The notes under the pieces are model-generated. The model searched no databases. It was not told the origin of the DNA and saw nothing but the letters and a program-made list of their open reading frames with translations. From Malachius bipustulatus (lineage: Eukaryota > Arthropoda > Insecta > Coleoptera > Melyridae), in the NCBI GenBank assembly GCA_910589415.1, contig OU342639.1, positions 24,064,268 to 24,128,267 of the forward strand: a stretch of 64,000 nucleotides of DNA, read 5' to 3'. Positions 34,490 to 46,247 of this stretch are shown here, in pieces. The first letter of the stretch is position 1, and every line of letters starts with the position of its first letter. Position numbers and translations under genes: made by a program.

Positions 34490-34603
34490 GTAATTTCTAA
34501 AATTCTATACACCCACAATAATAAATATGTAATTTTATTGTATTGTTGTACCTGTGTCAATAACCTCTGAGTTGAGACACGTTAATTAAAAAAAAAAAAA
34601 AAA

Positions 34604-36529
34604 CTGAAATAATTACCTTTTTTGACATGTGTATTCTTCCCTACAGAGGCAAAATAGATAAATGTTGAAATCTGTGAAATCGGAACTAAGTACGTAGAAA
34701 TTTTTGCATCGGCCTCAAAATATCTCATCGCTTTAGTTAGGTAGTCTGAAGTTGAAAAAATTCTTCAAGTAATCATTTTTAATATCTCATTATATTTTTT
34801 GTTAAAAATGGTTCCATTTTAGAAAAAAAAAAGGTTTAATACTTTTTAGTGACTGGTTTAATATTTTTTTCTAGAAAATACAAACGACTGAAACAACTGA
34901 ATTAACAATTATTTTCACCTCTAATCAAAGTTTACCTTTTATTTTATCTGTAGTATTATTGCTAGTAAATACATATTAAAATAAGTTATACCTAAGTTAG
35001 ATGATTTTAGACACTTCTAAAGCGTAGTTTCATTTACAATAATTTATTATAAAGAATTTTTGTAAAAAAATGAGTACCTAGAATCAAACTATTACGAAAT
35101 TTTGGAACCTGCCTAAAGAAGTGTTCGAAGATATGCCCATTTTGTTCTATGCACAATAGTTGTAGATCTCTTCTAAAATTGACCTGAACAGTCGCTGCTG
35201 AATTTTAAATGAAAAAGCCGAAATTCATCTGTTATTCGTTCCATCATGGTTTCCCGCGTCGTCGGTTTCTCGGCGTAAACGTGTTGTTTTAGAGCGCTCC
35301 ATAAAAAAATAAAAAATCGGGAGGTGTCTGTCAACTACCCGAATAGTAGTAACAAAAAAATGTGCGACCACCAATGTAATGATTAAATCGAACTTACCAT
35401 TTAAAAACGAATTGACGACATCGACTTACCCCAATTCTAGTAGATACAGATGCTCGGAGGGCCCTCACACTCTGTATACACAACTTCTTGTAAGATGATC
35501 CCAGCTTTTGCATTCAGTAATAGAAAACAAGAAACAAAGTTGCGAATCCGAATCGATCTCTATACCACGACGACTTCCGTTCTCTAGTTCTGCCTCGAAT
35601 GTGTTTCTCTTCCTCTTCTCGGCAAACGACAAGTTTTTCCTCGTAAGAAAAATGGTGAACAGCGCACGTCATTTCAAGTAAAAGAAAAACAATCAAACAA
35701 CAGAAATAGTAACATAATAGACATAATGACGCTTTTCGAAGTACAGGAGAAAAGTATTTTTTCGAAAGGCTTTTATTGTCGACTTTTTCGAAACGATTTT
35801 TTAACGCGGGCAAGTATTAGATAAAAATAAATTTTGTTGAAAGGGGTTTGAAAATCAACTCCCGGATGCATCCGACCATGGAAACTCCGGAACTGAAATA
35901 CATTTTATCGTTTAAAACGTCTATTGTATTTTATAAACGCCGACATACTTAACTTAAATTCCAGAGCTTTCCAAGAGTACCTGAAAGCATTCTCACTGAC
36001 AATCACGTGAAGAGGAGACAGTTTTATCTCCTCTAATTGCGCAGATGAATACGGTTTGGATAATTAGGTGATGTTGGTAATGGCATACACCTATTAGAAA
36101 AAGTAATTGAAATTGCTTTACAAGTTTTCAAATTAAAAATTGAATGAAACTCTACTGAAATTCATAGCCTTTTTAAAAACCTACATATCCTATTATAACC
36201 GGTTTGTGAAAGCTGTGTAGCACATTCTTCGGAATTTTCATATGTCACTTCATGCCCCGATTCAGGAACTATTCATCCCCGATTCTGGAACTATTCATTC
36301 GCTGCTACAGGATGCATTTTCGCTGCTACAGGATGCATTAGCTGACAATAACCAAATCAGGATCTATCAAATCAACTAGGAATGTTTAATAAAACGAATA
36401 ATAGAAAGTGAAGCTTATTGGAAATTATAAGCCGAATTATAAGACTCTATAAGCTAACGGCTTCAAAGTTACAGACGATTTAACCCTTCCTAGGTATTAT
36501 TGAGGAGCTATTGAGAAATTAAAACATTG
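34604..36529. other. AT-rich intron sequence, no gene recognised
   Basis: A minus-strand frame at 35514-35813 (99 residues) has a hydrophobic patch and a charged tail but no recognisable domain; I treat it as chance. No TE coding motif was found. Around 36250-36340 short direct repeats occur (CGCTGCTACAGGATGCATT twice; 'CCCGATTC.GGAACTATTCAT' twice). Confidence 0.45.
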
Positions 36530-36693
36530 GAGGTTTTCACTTCTTCCAGAATTTTTCAGAAACGGCCACAGAATATCTTATATGTCTTCACGGATTCGAA
36601 ACAGTTATAAAATAGTGCGATAATCAACTCTATATCTCTTTAGCGTTTACGAGATACCCACAACGATGTTCAAAAAAAGGACACCTTATACAG
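36530..36693 (-). repeat. Diverged solitary arm of the element also seen at 22641
   Basis: The reverse complement begins TATAAGGTGTCC and contains GTATCTCGTAAACGCTA and a 'GTGGCC' block in the same order as 22641-22800. Confidence 0.5.
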
Positions 36694-37049
36694 TGTTAAT
36701 AAACACTGTGTGACTATTTGGTGTGGTGACATCATGATTTAAATAAAATAGCAGTTGATTCCCGGCTGTTTTGCCACAGTACATAATTATGGAGCTCCAA
36801 ACGTTTCGTCCAAAACTACGGTAGACATGAACAGCGGTTACGTGTTCACTATGACAACTGGCTGAAAAAGTAGAGGAGTGTTCTTATTTTATAGACTGAT
36901 GGTCCGTTGACGTCATACCCTCTTCACTATACCCCCACCCTAGAAAGGGCCGGTCTCTCCGACGACATGAAGGAGGCTAAACTTTCAAGAAACTATAAGG
37001 AATATATTGAAACTCGATTCACTCCATAACACATGACTGAGAATATCTT

Positions 37050-38060
37050 TGGGTGCGTTCAAATCAAGTCCGGTTCAAATTTTTGCAAAAACCGAAGCTG
37101 GAGAACCCTCACTGCATCTCCGAAGAGAACACCTATCCCTCTATTACTTCTGAAAAAGAAACACCCCACAACTTTTCATCGCTAGACCACGCCACTCGGG
37201 CAGTTCAACACAGCGCTAACAGCATCGAGATTATTTTATCTACCTTCTCTGAAATCAGATCCAAACTAAATGGTCATATAAACAGAAGCCTCCAAAAGAA
37301 ATTAAGAAGCTGGCTCAGCGGTCATATATAAACACGACACAAGGCGCTATAAATTGAATCCAAACAGCAGAGTGTTCACCGGTGAAATTCTGGAAATTTC
37401 TAATGCCCTCGAATTGGCTATTTATAGCGACAACAGACAAATAGCAATATTTACCTACTCTTCGAGCTCAATCAATAGAATCAAACAGCTTTACACAGAA
37501 GAGGCATTAAACTCCCACATCAAACATACTCTTTCAAAGACCAAATAAATCCATAAAAATCACATGGATACCTTCCCATATAGGAATTAAAGGCTGACAA
37601 AGGAGCATACGAGGTAAACGAACACCAAGACTCCCAGGTCATAACAGAAATAACCAAAATGGATCTACGAAACCTCTTCAAGAGAATAATTATGCACCAA
37701 TGGGAAAGCGAGTGGAAGAGCAGTAACCTCTAAGCTTGGAGAAATAAAGCCATCGCCCAGACAAAAATTAACCTTACCCAAAGATCTCAGACAACAAAGA
37801 ATCTTAACGCGCAAGAAATTGGTCATATACGTCTAAAACCCATGAACACCTCATGACACATGAAAGAGCACCTGTCTGCCAAAACTGCAACTCGGCGCTG
37901 ACCAAAAACCACACGTAAATTCCTAGAACGCGCAGGCGACCAGGACTAAAACACAATATCACCTGGCAGAAATCTTTGGAGACAACTGCGCTCGGAAAAT
38001 ATCCTCGCCTTTCTCAAGAACTCAGACCTAATCAAGAGAATTTAACCACAATTCGCAAAT
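37050..38060 (+). pseudogene. Second I-group-type LINE fragment: RNase H and C-terminus
   Basis: From about 37345 the frames read LNPNSRVFTGEILEISNALE, then IAIFT.SSSINRIKQLYTEE and, after a frame change, a decayed P-S-H-I-G-I motif with EKAD-like residues (37560-37610). That is an RNase H domain of the LINE type, with catalytic residues partly changed (the Asp of the T-D-S motif reads T-Y-S). A C-terminal region follows, with QWESEW (about 37707), 'IGHIRLK' and 'ILAFLKNSDLIKRI' (about 38010-38045), matching the end of I-group ORF2 proteins. The segment 37053-37331 upstream encodes an unplaced stretch (INRSLQKKLRSWLSG) with no RT between, so an internal deletion probably joined two distant parts. 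Confidence 0.6.
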
Positions 38061-38132
38061 TATCCAATAATTTTAAATGTAGTACTGTAATTTAGTCCGC
38101 TAGTGGTTGATGCGCTCATTTCTTCTAAGTAT

Positions 38133-38230
38133 ACAGGTGTCCCAAAATTTTTTAATCAAGGGGTATCCCCGTTATTTCGAAACAGAAACAAATGAAATTT
38201 AGGAAACTTCAAATACCTCCTAAGGCTTTA
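38133..38230 (+). repeat. Solitary ACAGGTGTCCC-type element end
   Basis: TACAGGTGTCCCAAAATTTT at 38133 resembles the CAGGGTGTCCC termini. No matching second end is visible nearby. Confidence 0.35.
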
Positions 38231-38540
38231 CGGCTGCACCCTCAAGATAACTTCACGGCTTTCAACCCCCATGAATATTATAAGAAAATATATCTTCCCA
38301 GTGGTGGGCGTTCAACACCTATTATAGTCTGAACAGATCGTAACAGTTCTTATGACGCCAAGTATATTATCATGAAAAGCATGCATATCTTGCAAACTTA
38401 GGTCTTAATATTATTAAAACACATTGGAAGGAAGAATTCATTGTATAATATGAATACCTAGTGATATAGTAACGTAAAACATAATTTTAATTGGAGTAAA
38501 ACAGTATTCTACTATATATATGAATGTTTTGTTATTTCAG

Positions 38541-38932
38541 GAGTCCCAGGAAAACGGAACGAGATCTACTACAACTGCTGCCCGGAGCCATACATCGATA
38601 TCACATTCTACATAATAATCCGCCGACGTACGTTATACTATTTCTTCAACCTGATAGTGCCGTGCGTACTGATCGCATCAATGGCGGTACTTGGCTTCAC
38701 CCTGCCGCCCGATTCGGGAGAAAAACTATCCCTTGGCGTGACGATTCTGCTTTCCCTGACTGTCTTCCTGAACATGGTAGCTGAAACGATGCCGGCTACC
38801 TCGGACGCAGTACCGTTGTTGGGCACCTATTTCAATTGCATTATGTTCATGGTCGCCTCCTCCGTCGTAAGCACCATACTCATTTTGAACTACCATCACA
38901 GGAATGCCGACACGCATGAGATGTCCGAATGG
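38541..38932 (+). CDS. nAChRalpha6: nAChR alpha6-type subunit, exon with loop C and TM1-TM3 (partial gene)
   Basis: This 392-nt exon has acceptor tgttatttcag and donor gtgagt. It supplies the last two bases of the split Gly codon, then 130 codons. It opens with [19 protein letters not shown]: the adjacent Cys codons (38576-38581) are the vicinal pair of loop C that defines alpha subunits. TM1 ([20 protein letters not shown]), TM2 with the cation-selective GEK entry ([20 protein letters not shown]) and TM3 ([20 protein letters not shown]) follow, then the start of the intracellular loop ([13 protein letters not shown]). The wording [11 protein letters not shown] and [12 protein letters not shown] points to alpha6. 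The Gly of LLGTYF (codon 38822-38824), at the top of TM3, is the position I recall as changed in spinosyn-resistant thrips; here it is wild type. TM4 and the C-terminus lie beyond the window. Confidence 0.96.
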
Positions 38933-41900
38933 GTGAGTCCATAATTATTAAATGTGAGAGTTTCATTATAATCTGTAGGTAGCTACGCTAAAAAGTTCTC
39001 GGAAAGGAATCCGCTTGGAGCAGACTCTGACATCAAAGAGGTTTGTCTGAACTTAATACAGCTCTGGATTTTGTTAGATTAGGTCTATATAATTCTAATG
39101 AAATTACAGTTGTCGTCTGAACGATCAAGAACGACATTTCTATAAAATATCGACGAAATGCGGATGATTTCAGACTAACAACTCTCAGTAAAATTTCAAT
39201 TATTTTGCAATAACCTATAAACGAGTAACAGTTACAATAAATAACCGTGACTATGTATCACTATTAATGGAAAGTCGAATAGAGTATAGTCTACTATTCT
39301 ACTCAATGAATATCTCTTCTTATATTCGACGTACCTAAACAAAGTCAACTGAAGAAGTGTTACTAAATGAACATCGAATACAATCTATGTGCATGCATAC
39401 GTCAAATTTCGGCGTATGGACTGTATATAGGCAGATATACAAAAGCTGGAACTACTATTGAAGTGCTGATGGGTTCTCTGTACCCATCACTTCCTCAACT
39501 AGAAATCATAAGGTGATGGAATGTTTTACTATAATGGGGGACTTTTTTGGTGGCATTTCTGTTAAATGATTTATTTTTTTGCGCCTATAAAGCATAGAAT
39601 TCCAATAATAATACTCATTACATTTCAATGAATCCAACTTTTAGATTAAAGATCAAAGGAGACTTTTTTATAATATTTATCTCAGCAGAACGTCTAAGAT
39701 AAAATCTCAGATCAGAGAGAATGCTTTTATATTAAAATCACAATGCGCGTGGGGTACTACCTATACTCGTATTTATGTCGGTGAGATCAATTGAATTTCT
39801 TTAAAGATCCTACATAACAAAGTAAGATTTATCATGATGAAAATATTTTTCGTGCCTCCTACGGAAACAATTCTTCTCAGTGAAGCCTCTGCCGTGGAAA
39901 GATAATGTCAAAATGAGATCCCTACTTGTGTAGAAATACTCATGAGATTGCAGCTTCTAGTCGTGGAAATCCGATAATTCTTTCTGTGAACTTTTCATTC
40001 CTATAAGCGACTATTTTCACGTTTAACACCTTCGTTTTTTGAAGTACAAACCTAAATTGGAAAGCGGGAAGATCAAAGAGGCAGCAATAGCGTTCCAGAT
40101 GTTTCGAAAGCGTTAAGTTTCATGAGTTGATAGTAAGTAATTTCTTGGTAGGTAGACGGAGAACTATCTCCAAGATAAAGGGATTATCTTTTCAAAGTTC
40201 TGGCTCTTTGATATCATTAAAAATCTAAGTAAAAAGTTCTTTGAATACTCTAATGAGATTTTACTATTTGATATATTTTTTCTTTTCTGTTGATCTTCTT
40301 TGTTCTTTTTCAAGAAGAAAATCTGAACATTCTGCGAGTCCCAGCCTAGCAATCTCTCCATCCAGCTTAGGCCTTTTAGTGTATTTTTCGTATTCCGAAG
40401 CAGAACTTGGGGTAATAGAATATGCATACATACATACATGAGATACAAGTAGGTACAATAATAAAAGTGAACATCTCCTATCGCTAGGGACGCTGTTGTA
40501 ACATAAAATAACGACAATAACTCGCAAGTGCTTTTCCATGTGACAGTTATAAACATAACGTCCTCTCCGTACTACTATAGATGATCGAGTCGGATGGCAA
40601 TTGCCATTATGTCAGTCTGTCCTCCTACATAAGAGGTGGAAGAGGAACGGTCGAATTTCAGCTCGAGCCGATGAGGTAGTAAATGAGAAGGTAAAGGGCC
40701 ACTTTCCCTGTTTATAGGGGTCAGAGGATGATTGCAGGTTGACGCGAAGTTTTATTACACCGTGTACGATCGACATCCAGTGACATGCAGCCTCGCCAAC
40801 CCCTAATTAAGTCTCGTCTCTGGAATAAAACCGAAAAGTCCCATTCTCCCGTCGTCGTTGTAATTATTGATGCTCGATCGTCGGCAAGTGCTCTACTTGG
40901 AATTAATGCTTTGGGGACACTTCTCTTTAACCGTTTGGTTTTTCACTGAGCCACATTGTTCATGTCGATGTTCAAGAAACTTTATATATGGAGCAGCCAT
41001 ACTTGGAAATTTAGACGATTTCTTACTTGGACTTTCAAATTATTATATTTGTTATTATAATAAGATAACCTGTAGGGTACTAACTGTCATATAGGTAACG
41101 GAGGGACGGGGATGGGGAGGTCCTGTTTCTTCAACTCAAAAAACACTGCAACTTTCAGATAATATTTATTCATATAAAAAGCTAAAAAAGGTAAACTTTT
41201 ATCAACAAAATTTTGAACAAACCGTAATAGAAATAAAAATTTACCAGGTCTTTTGAAATTAATTACTTTAGAAATGTAACGCTTTGATGATGGTTTATAC
41301 CATTAACATTATCAGACCTGGTACCTTTGATATCTTACCATTCCTTACCAACTCAATGTTGTTAGGCCTTTTCATATTTGGGATATAACTAACTGTTCAA
41401 AGTTATAGGAACTGTGATTTTTGAGTTTTTTTTTAAACAGTTTACAGAAAATATTGCTATAGGAAAATTGTGATTATTTTCACAAAAATGTCAAATTTGA
41501 AAGTCACTTGAGTGATCACGTGCATGTCATTTGCGTAATTTTCAATGCAAAAATTCTCCTTAACCGATTAGGAAATAAAAGACCACTTGATGCGTGATTT
41601 ATGCGTGACACTTGAGACAGTGTCTATAAACATACCTCGTACGAAGCTCAAAATTTGAATCGATTCCCTGTAGCTCTTCGAGATACCAGAAAATACTTGT
41701 TTTCAAGTTTTTAAAACCTATTGCTGCTAAAAATAAAACTATTTTTTGTCATTGTATATCATGAGACTAGTCAAAAATATCAGACTAGTAAAGGAAATAT
41801 TGACAAATTCTCCACAAATGAGAGTCATTATCACGAACCATGGCAACAGAAATTTTTAATGGAGTTGATACCTTACGTATTTACGTTTGATCGAAACTTC

Positions 41901-42189
41901 TGGATTCGATTGCTGTGGAGGAAACTTTGTGACTTTCGGTCCAAACGAATCATTAAATTGCACCTATTCAGGGAGCATTTCATAAAATATTAATTGAAAG
42001 CTCATCGAAATGTAAGACCATCAGTGTTCGAAAGAAAACTCTCTAAACTGGGCTCTACTTTTATCACGATTAATCTAAACAAGAACAGACAAGTTAAGCA
42101 AGAAATTTTGAGAGGGCAGGTAACAAAAATGCGCATTGTCCTTTCTTAAACTTGCCTTGATTAAACCATATCCCATATCTTATAATACT
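38933..42189. other. Following nAChR intron, no gene recognised
   Basis: It starts with the donor gtgagt. I searched by eye for the next receptor exon (cytoplasmic loop, TM4) and found none. A slightly GC-richer block at 40560-40860 and another at 41460-41700, the latter ending in a 'GAGATACC' phrase seen in other element arms, are unidentified. Confidence 0.45.
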
Positions 42190-42880
42190 AAATAAAAGAC
42201 AACAATTTGATCGTTAGTAAAGGTGATAAAGGTAACTGACTCATAGCCTTGAACAAAGATGACTACTTGATTACAGTCAATTACTTTTTGGATTCTAATG
42301 GTTTTACCGAAATTAATAATCCCATCAACAACTTCATCAATTGCCAAGTTATGAAATGCTCTTCTCAATTTATAAACAGCAGTACATATTACAGTTTGAA
42401 ACTTGACCACACAACTATTCCACGATACGATCTCCTCAAAACCCACAAGTCCTCTAATTATGCTTGATATTGCCCATTAGTTTAAAGGGTCATCGACTTA
42501 CAAATTGGCAAAATGGCTTGATACATTAATCAGTGGAGTGTATAAAGGAAAATTTGTTCACACCCTCATTAAAAGTTAAGACTAATAGACAAGATCAAAT
42601 ACATCAAAACAGAGAGCCACTTTATTCTAAACTCATTAGATATCGCTAACCTATTTACTATAGATTCCCATTGATGAACTTTCGAGTATTTTCAACACAA
42701 CACTGCCTTGTGATCAGTCTACCAACGCAAAAGCTTCTGAATTGAACAACTTAATTGAGTTTGGCCTTAGTTATCATAACTTTTTTAAATTTGATAACAA
42801 TAAAGTCTTCAGACAAAATAATGACCTAACCGTGGGTGCCCCTGTTTCTCTTGTTTTGGATTCAGGTATAAGATTGTTCA
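42190..42880 (+). pseudogene. Penelope-like element reverse-transcriptase remnant
   Basis: Broken frames follow a Penelope-type RT: DNNLIVSKGDKGN (42198-42236), then the open stretch LNKDDYLITVNYFLDS (42244-42295) continuing to IPRYDLLKTHKSSNYA (42415-42465). After a frame change comes LKGSSTYKLAKWLDTLI (about 42482-42532), then ESHFILNSLDIANLFT (about 42610-42658), and finally 'LSYHNFFKFDN' and 'QNNDLTVGAPVS' (42765-42850). The order K.DKG, Y.LPK.HK, RPIVS..G..TY.LAK, SLDV..LFT, G..MG.P.S is that of Penelope-like RTs. Frameshifts and stops make it dead. The GIY-YIG endonuclease is not seen. Confidence 0.75.
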
Positions 42881-43166
42881 ACCGGGTGTTGCTATAGGAA
42901 TGTCGGTTGCTTAGAACGCTACCTTTAACCAACAAACAGTAAATCAGTATCACAGAGTTAGACAGTGAATAAATTAAATTGTATGTATGTCGAATATTTA
43001 ACTTTAACTCCGCCAACCACAGTCGACGGAAAAATCCAGTAAGTAGCTCGTGTATTAAAAAGCGATGAATAATCTCAACCATTAACGAGGAGACATGCAG
43101 TAATATTCAAATCACCAACCATGGCAACAAATTTCATAGAATCAGATCATTTTAGAACTTTAGTTT

Positions 43167-43809
43167 TGTAGCGTGCGCTTTTCCGCATCAGTTTCGAATG
43201 AATTTTTCGAATAAAAAAAGGCGCATGAAATAGACCGGTTGGAATGCTACTCTCCACTGGTTTTATAGTCTGAGGCATTGTAGCGAGGTCGAATTATGAG
43301 TCTGTCAGTCAGAGTCTGTCACATGCCAGTCGGCGAAGTGACCGAGCGATGTAACGGATAACCGACCATGCGCTTATTTATCGATTTGGTAGTGGGAGGT
43401 CGGAACCTGAGGAGTTGAACGTCTCATCCTTCCTCGTTCTTTTCCCTTTGAGATGCTAGTGAAGTAAACATGGTTTAATAAGTGAATTATTTAGTTTATT
43501 GTTTCGTGTAGTGGTTGTTAAAAACTCAGGTATGAAGTTATTGTTTGGGTGTTATTTAGCAAAGCTAATGTTTTATGTTGTTCCTTGATTAGGTTGTTTT
43601 TGAGATTGAAGCAGAAAATGAAGAATAAAGAAGTCCGATTTGGATGATGTAATTCATTTCGGTAAGAATTAAATAAGATGGCGTTTGGTAAAATTTCAGG
43701 TGGTAATTATTTTAATTTAATTTCAGGGCTTTTCCTTTTTGGTTTTGGCTTTTGTTTTCCGTTTTCATTTCGGATTGTCCCGATTGTAGTTTCTGTTATG
43801 GGATCATCA
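43167..43809 (+). repeat. Possible Ty3/gypsy-type LTR followed by a primer-binding-like site
   Basis: The 643-bp segment starts TGTAGCGTGCGC and ends GGATCATCA, i.e. TG...CA, and is followed at once by TTGGCGCAGGAG (43810-43821), resembling the TGGCGC primer-binding sites of many retroelements. It contains 'aataag' and AT-rich stretches typical of a U3/R region. No second LTR and no gag or pol follow, so this would be a solo LTR plus leader remnant. Inside (43325-43400) a tRNA-like pair of promoter boxes is faintly suggested. Assignment is tentative. Confidence 0.3.
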
Positions 43810-43821
43810 TTGGCGCAGGAG

Positions 43822-46209
43822 TTTTGCTGATGTGAGCAGTTCGGATGAATGGCGTCCCTTGGGTAAAGCGAAGCCTTTCCATTTTTTTCGATTTGGGTTT
43901 ATCTGTCTGAACATCGAGGAGGATGACGTAAGCAGTTGTGGAAGGAGGCAGCGTCCCTTTCCATCCCGCTTTTGGATCTTCCCGTTTCACTTGCTTTTCA
44001 ACTTGAAGTACGATTTGGACTGCAAGGTACCTTATCAGATTTATATTGCAATTCTTTTATGTTCTCTAAAATGAGAAACACATCAATCAAATGATGTTAT
44101 TGGAGTGATTTATTTGGATCATTGTTACCTGTAAATGAATTTAAGAATATCTAATTGATATTACAATTTTGTATATTGCTAAACTTATTTATAGCAAGCT
44201 GGTATAATGTTGTCATTTCTTTTATTAAGGTAAATTTTTAATTTAGTAAAGTTATTATTTGGCCAAATTAAGTAAGGTTAGATGTGTAAATTTTAGTGAA
44301 TGCCTATTGAAGGTGGTATGGTGGTCATTTATAGACCAATTATCTTTTAAAATGAATAAATGACTTTGTCTAATCTTTGATATTATGTGTAACTTTAGTA
44401 GATAATGGGAACAATCCTAATTTTAAGTAAATAATCTCACGATACATTACTATCAATTTCTGGGAAATTTAATTTTATTTAATTGGAACATTCCAATAAA
44501 CTGTTAATTATTAGTGTGTCTTTTATTTTAGTGTTTTGTGTGACCTGTAATTTAAATATTCACAACGTAGGGCAGGTCAAGCTTTTTGGAAACTTTTTGG
44601 AAACTTTTTAGAGACAAAATTGATCTAGACGATCACTTAAAAATTTGTAACTTCATTTTAAGATCTTTAACACCCTCTGTTCCGCTTTGGGTTCAAATAA
44701 ATTTGAAAGTACCCGAACGGAGCCAGAGGGAATAGCATCCTCTGCTCGCGCATTTTTCTTTTGGCATATTTATTCGAAATTTTAAATCAAGCGAGCAGAA
44801 AGGGCTACAGTTTCTATAGATATAGATATAACGTAGCTCTAACTTCAATTAGCTTGACGTCTGATAGGAAAACGAGCTAATCTGAAATAAATTAATAAAA
44901 ACTTAACTAATAAACTCACAGACTCATCCGTGTAGACAAGCTGCCCTTAACCATAATTTGATCCCTCAATTATTTGAACATGTACCTACCTCATGAATAA
45001 TTGGAATGTTGAAACAAATATTTTTTTCATATTATTATTAACGTTCTTGGGCGTTCCATAACAACCCAGTTATTGATTACCCTGGTAGCCCACCTCAAGT
45101 TCCCAATGATTTGTAGGCAAAGTGAAGTTGATCCATTTGTTATTTCAATTAATTTAAATTCTTCTCAAGGGGAGTTTTCTTATTGAATTATTGTTATTTT
45201 GTGAAATCGAAAAATTATGTTTGCATTAGAGCAACAAAACATTTATGATTGAAAGTTATTTTCACATTTGGTAGAAGCGTTATGGAATTTTGGTGTAGGT
45301 ACTGTCTAATAAACGTCAGGAGAGGAATATTCTATTGTTGCGGTGTGCGGCAATGGTGGAATTTCTGAGTTTCAAAGAACACACGTTTCTAATAATAATT
45401 ATTATGATTGCTTTCCAAGAAGGGAGAAAATTGACGTCTGGCTACGTTATCTTGATACTTAATTACATCTTTTATCATATATTATATTTTCTGAACCCCA
45501 TGTACTAGTCTTAATATACAGCATTCAGACTTAATTTTCAGCATTTCAAATGATATATTTTCTTTTTTTGGAGGACATAAAAAATGACGTGTTTCCTTCC
45601 ACTTTCTAACTGTTACCAGTGGCGCTATTAAAGACAATGTCGTCATGTATTATTTTTAGACAAGATATTATGCTTCTATGCTGGGATACGAAAGAGTAAG
45701 CTTCCTAGAAGTAATTTTGCATCTTTCTCTTGTTTGTAGTTTTAGAATTATGAGTAAAGTTGAGAGTTACTTTTTGTCTGACATATACGTGCGATTTATT
45801 TCTGTTGGAGAAAATGCATTCTTCCCACATAGTGAAATAAGATAGTTTTCGGTTTTATGATTCCCCATCTTGCCAGTTGTTTTGTTGTATGTATATTTAA
45901 TATAATTGTGGCAACTGAAGTTGACACAATATTGAATATTGAATATTTTGTGATTGCAACATTAATAAGGTTTTTCATTGCTTCGTTGGTCAGAAATTCA
46001 GTGAAATTTATCTGCTAAGTTCTAAGTAAGAAGTGCCTATTTACAAGGTGAGGCGCGAGAATCTTGGGGCATTTTATATGGAGAAGTGTTGGGAGTAGAA
46101 AAGCTAAAAAAGGTGTCTAGGGTCAAAATTGTACAGAGTTATTTATTAGTTATTTATCAGTTTTCATCTCCAGAGCCAACTCGGGACGTGTTAATTATTG
46201 AACACCCGA
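43822..46209. other. Intron sequence, no gene recognised
   Basis: An open frame at 43832-44074 follows the possible LTR leader; it is rich in Phe and Arg and lacks a domain. No TE motif was identified in the rest. Confidence 0.4.
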
Positions 46210-46247
46210 TATAATATTATGCATGTATGTACATGCATAATATTATA
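46210..46247. repeat. Perfect 18-bp palindrome with 2-bp spacer
   Basis: TATAATATTATGCATGTA, then TG, then its exact reverse complement TACATGCATAATATTATA. It is AT-rich and able to extrude a cruciform. Function unknown. Confidence 0.85.

Larger units (their letters stand above)
31679..34603 (+). mobile_element. I-group non-LTR retrotransposon, 5'-truncated, with RNase H domain
   Basis: This copy starts inside ORF2, after the endonuclease, at the WWNDSCKLAV region (31690), and continues through RT, RNase H and a C-terminal Cys-rich motif. A 3' UTR of about 100 bp ends in a run of A's (about 34587-34603). The base composition is richer in C than the surroundings. Breaks: an extra A in a run at 32146-32152, a missing A near 33107-33110, and an in-frame TAA at 33446-33448. 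At the 5' junction an 11-bp perfect inverted repeat flanks seven bases (31661-31689). No target duplication was found. Confidence 0.88.

Noticed and set aside
35514..35813. 99-residue minus-strand frame with a hydrophobic stretch, possible small membrane protein
   Set aside because: No start context, splice signals or recognisable family; composition fits chance in AT-rich DNA.
43325..43400. tRNA-like A and B boxes (GTGACCGAGCGATG and GGTCGGAACC), possible SINE head
   Set aside because: Only weak matches, no cloverleaf could be drawn, and no A-rich tail follows; the LTR reading is slightly better but also uncertain.
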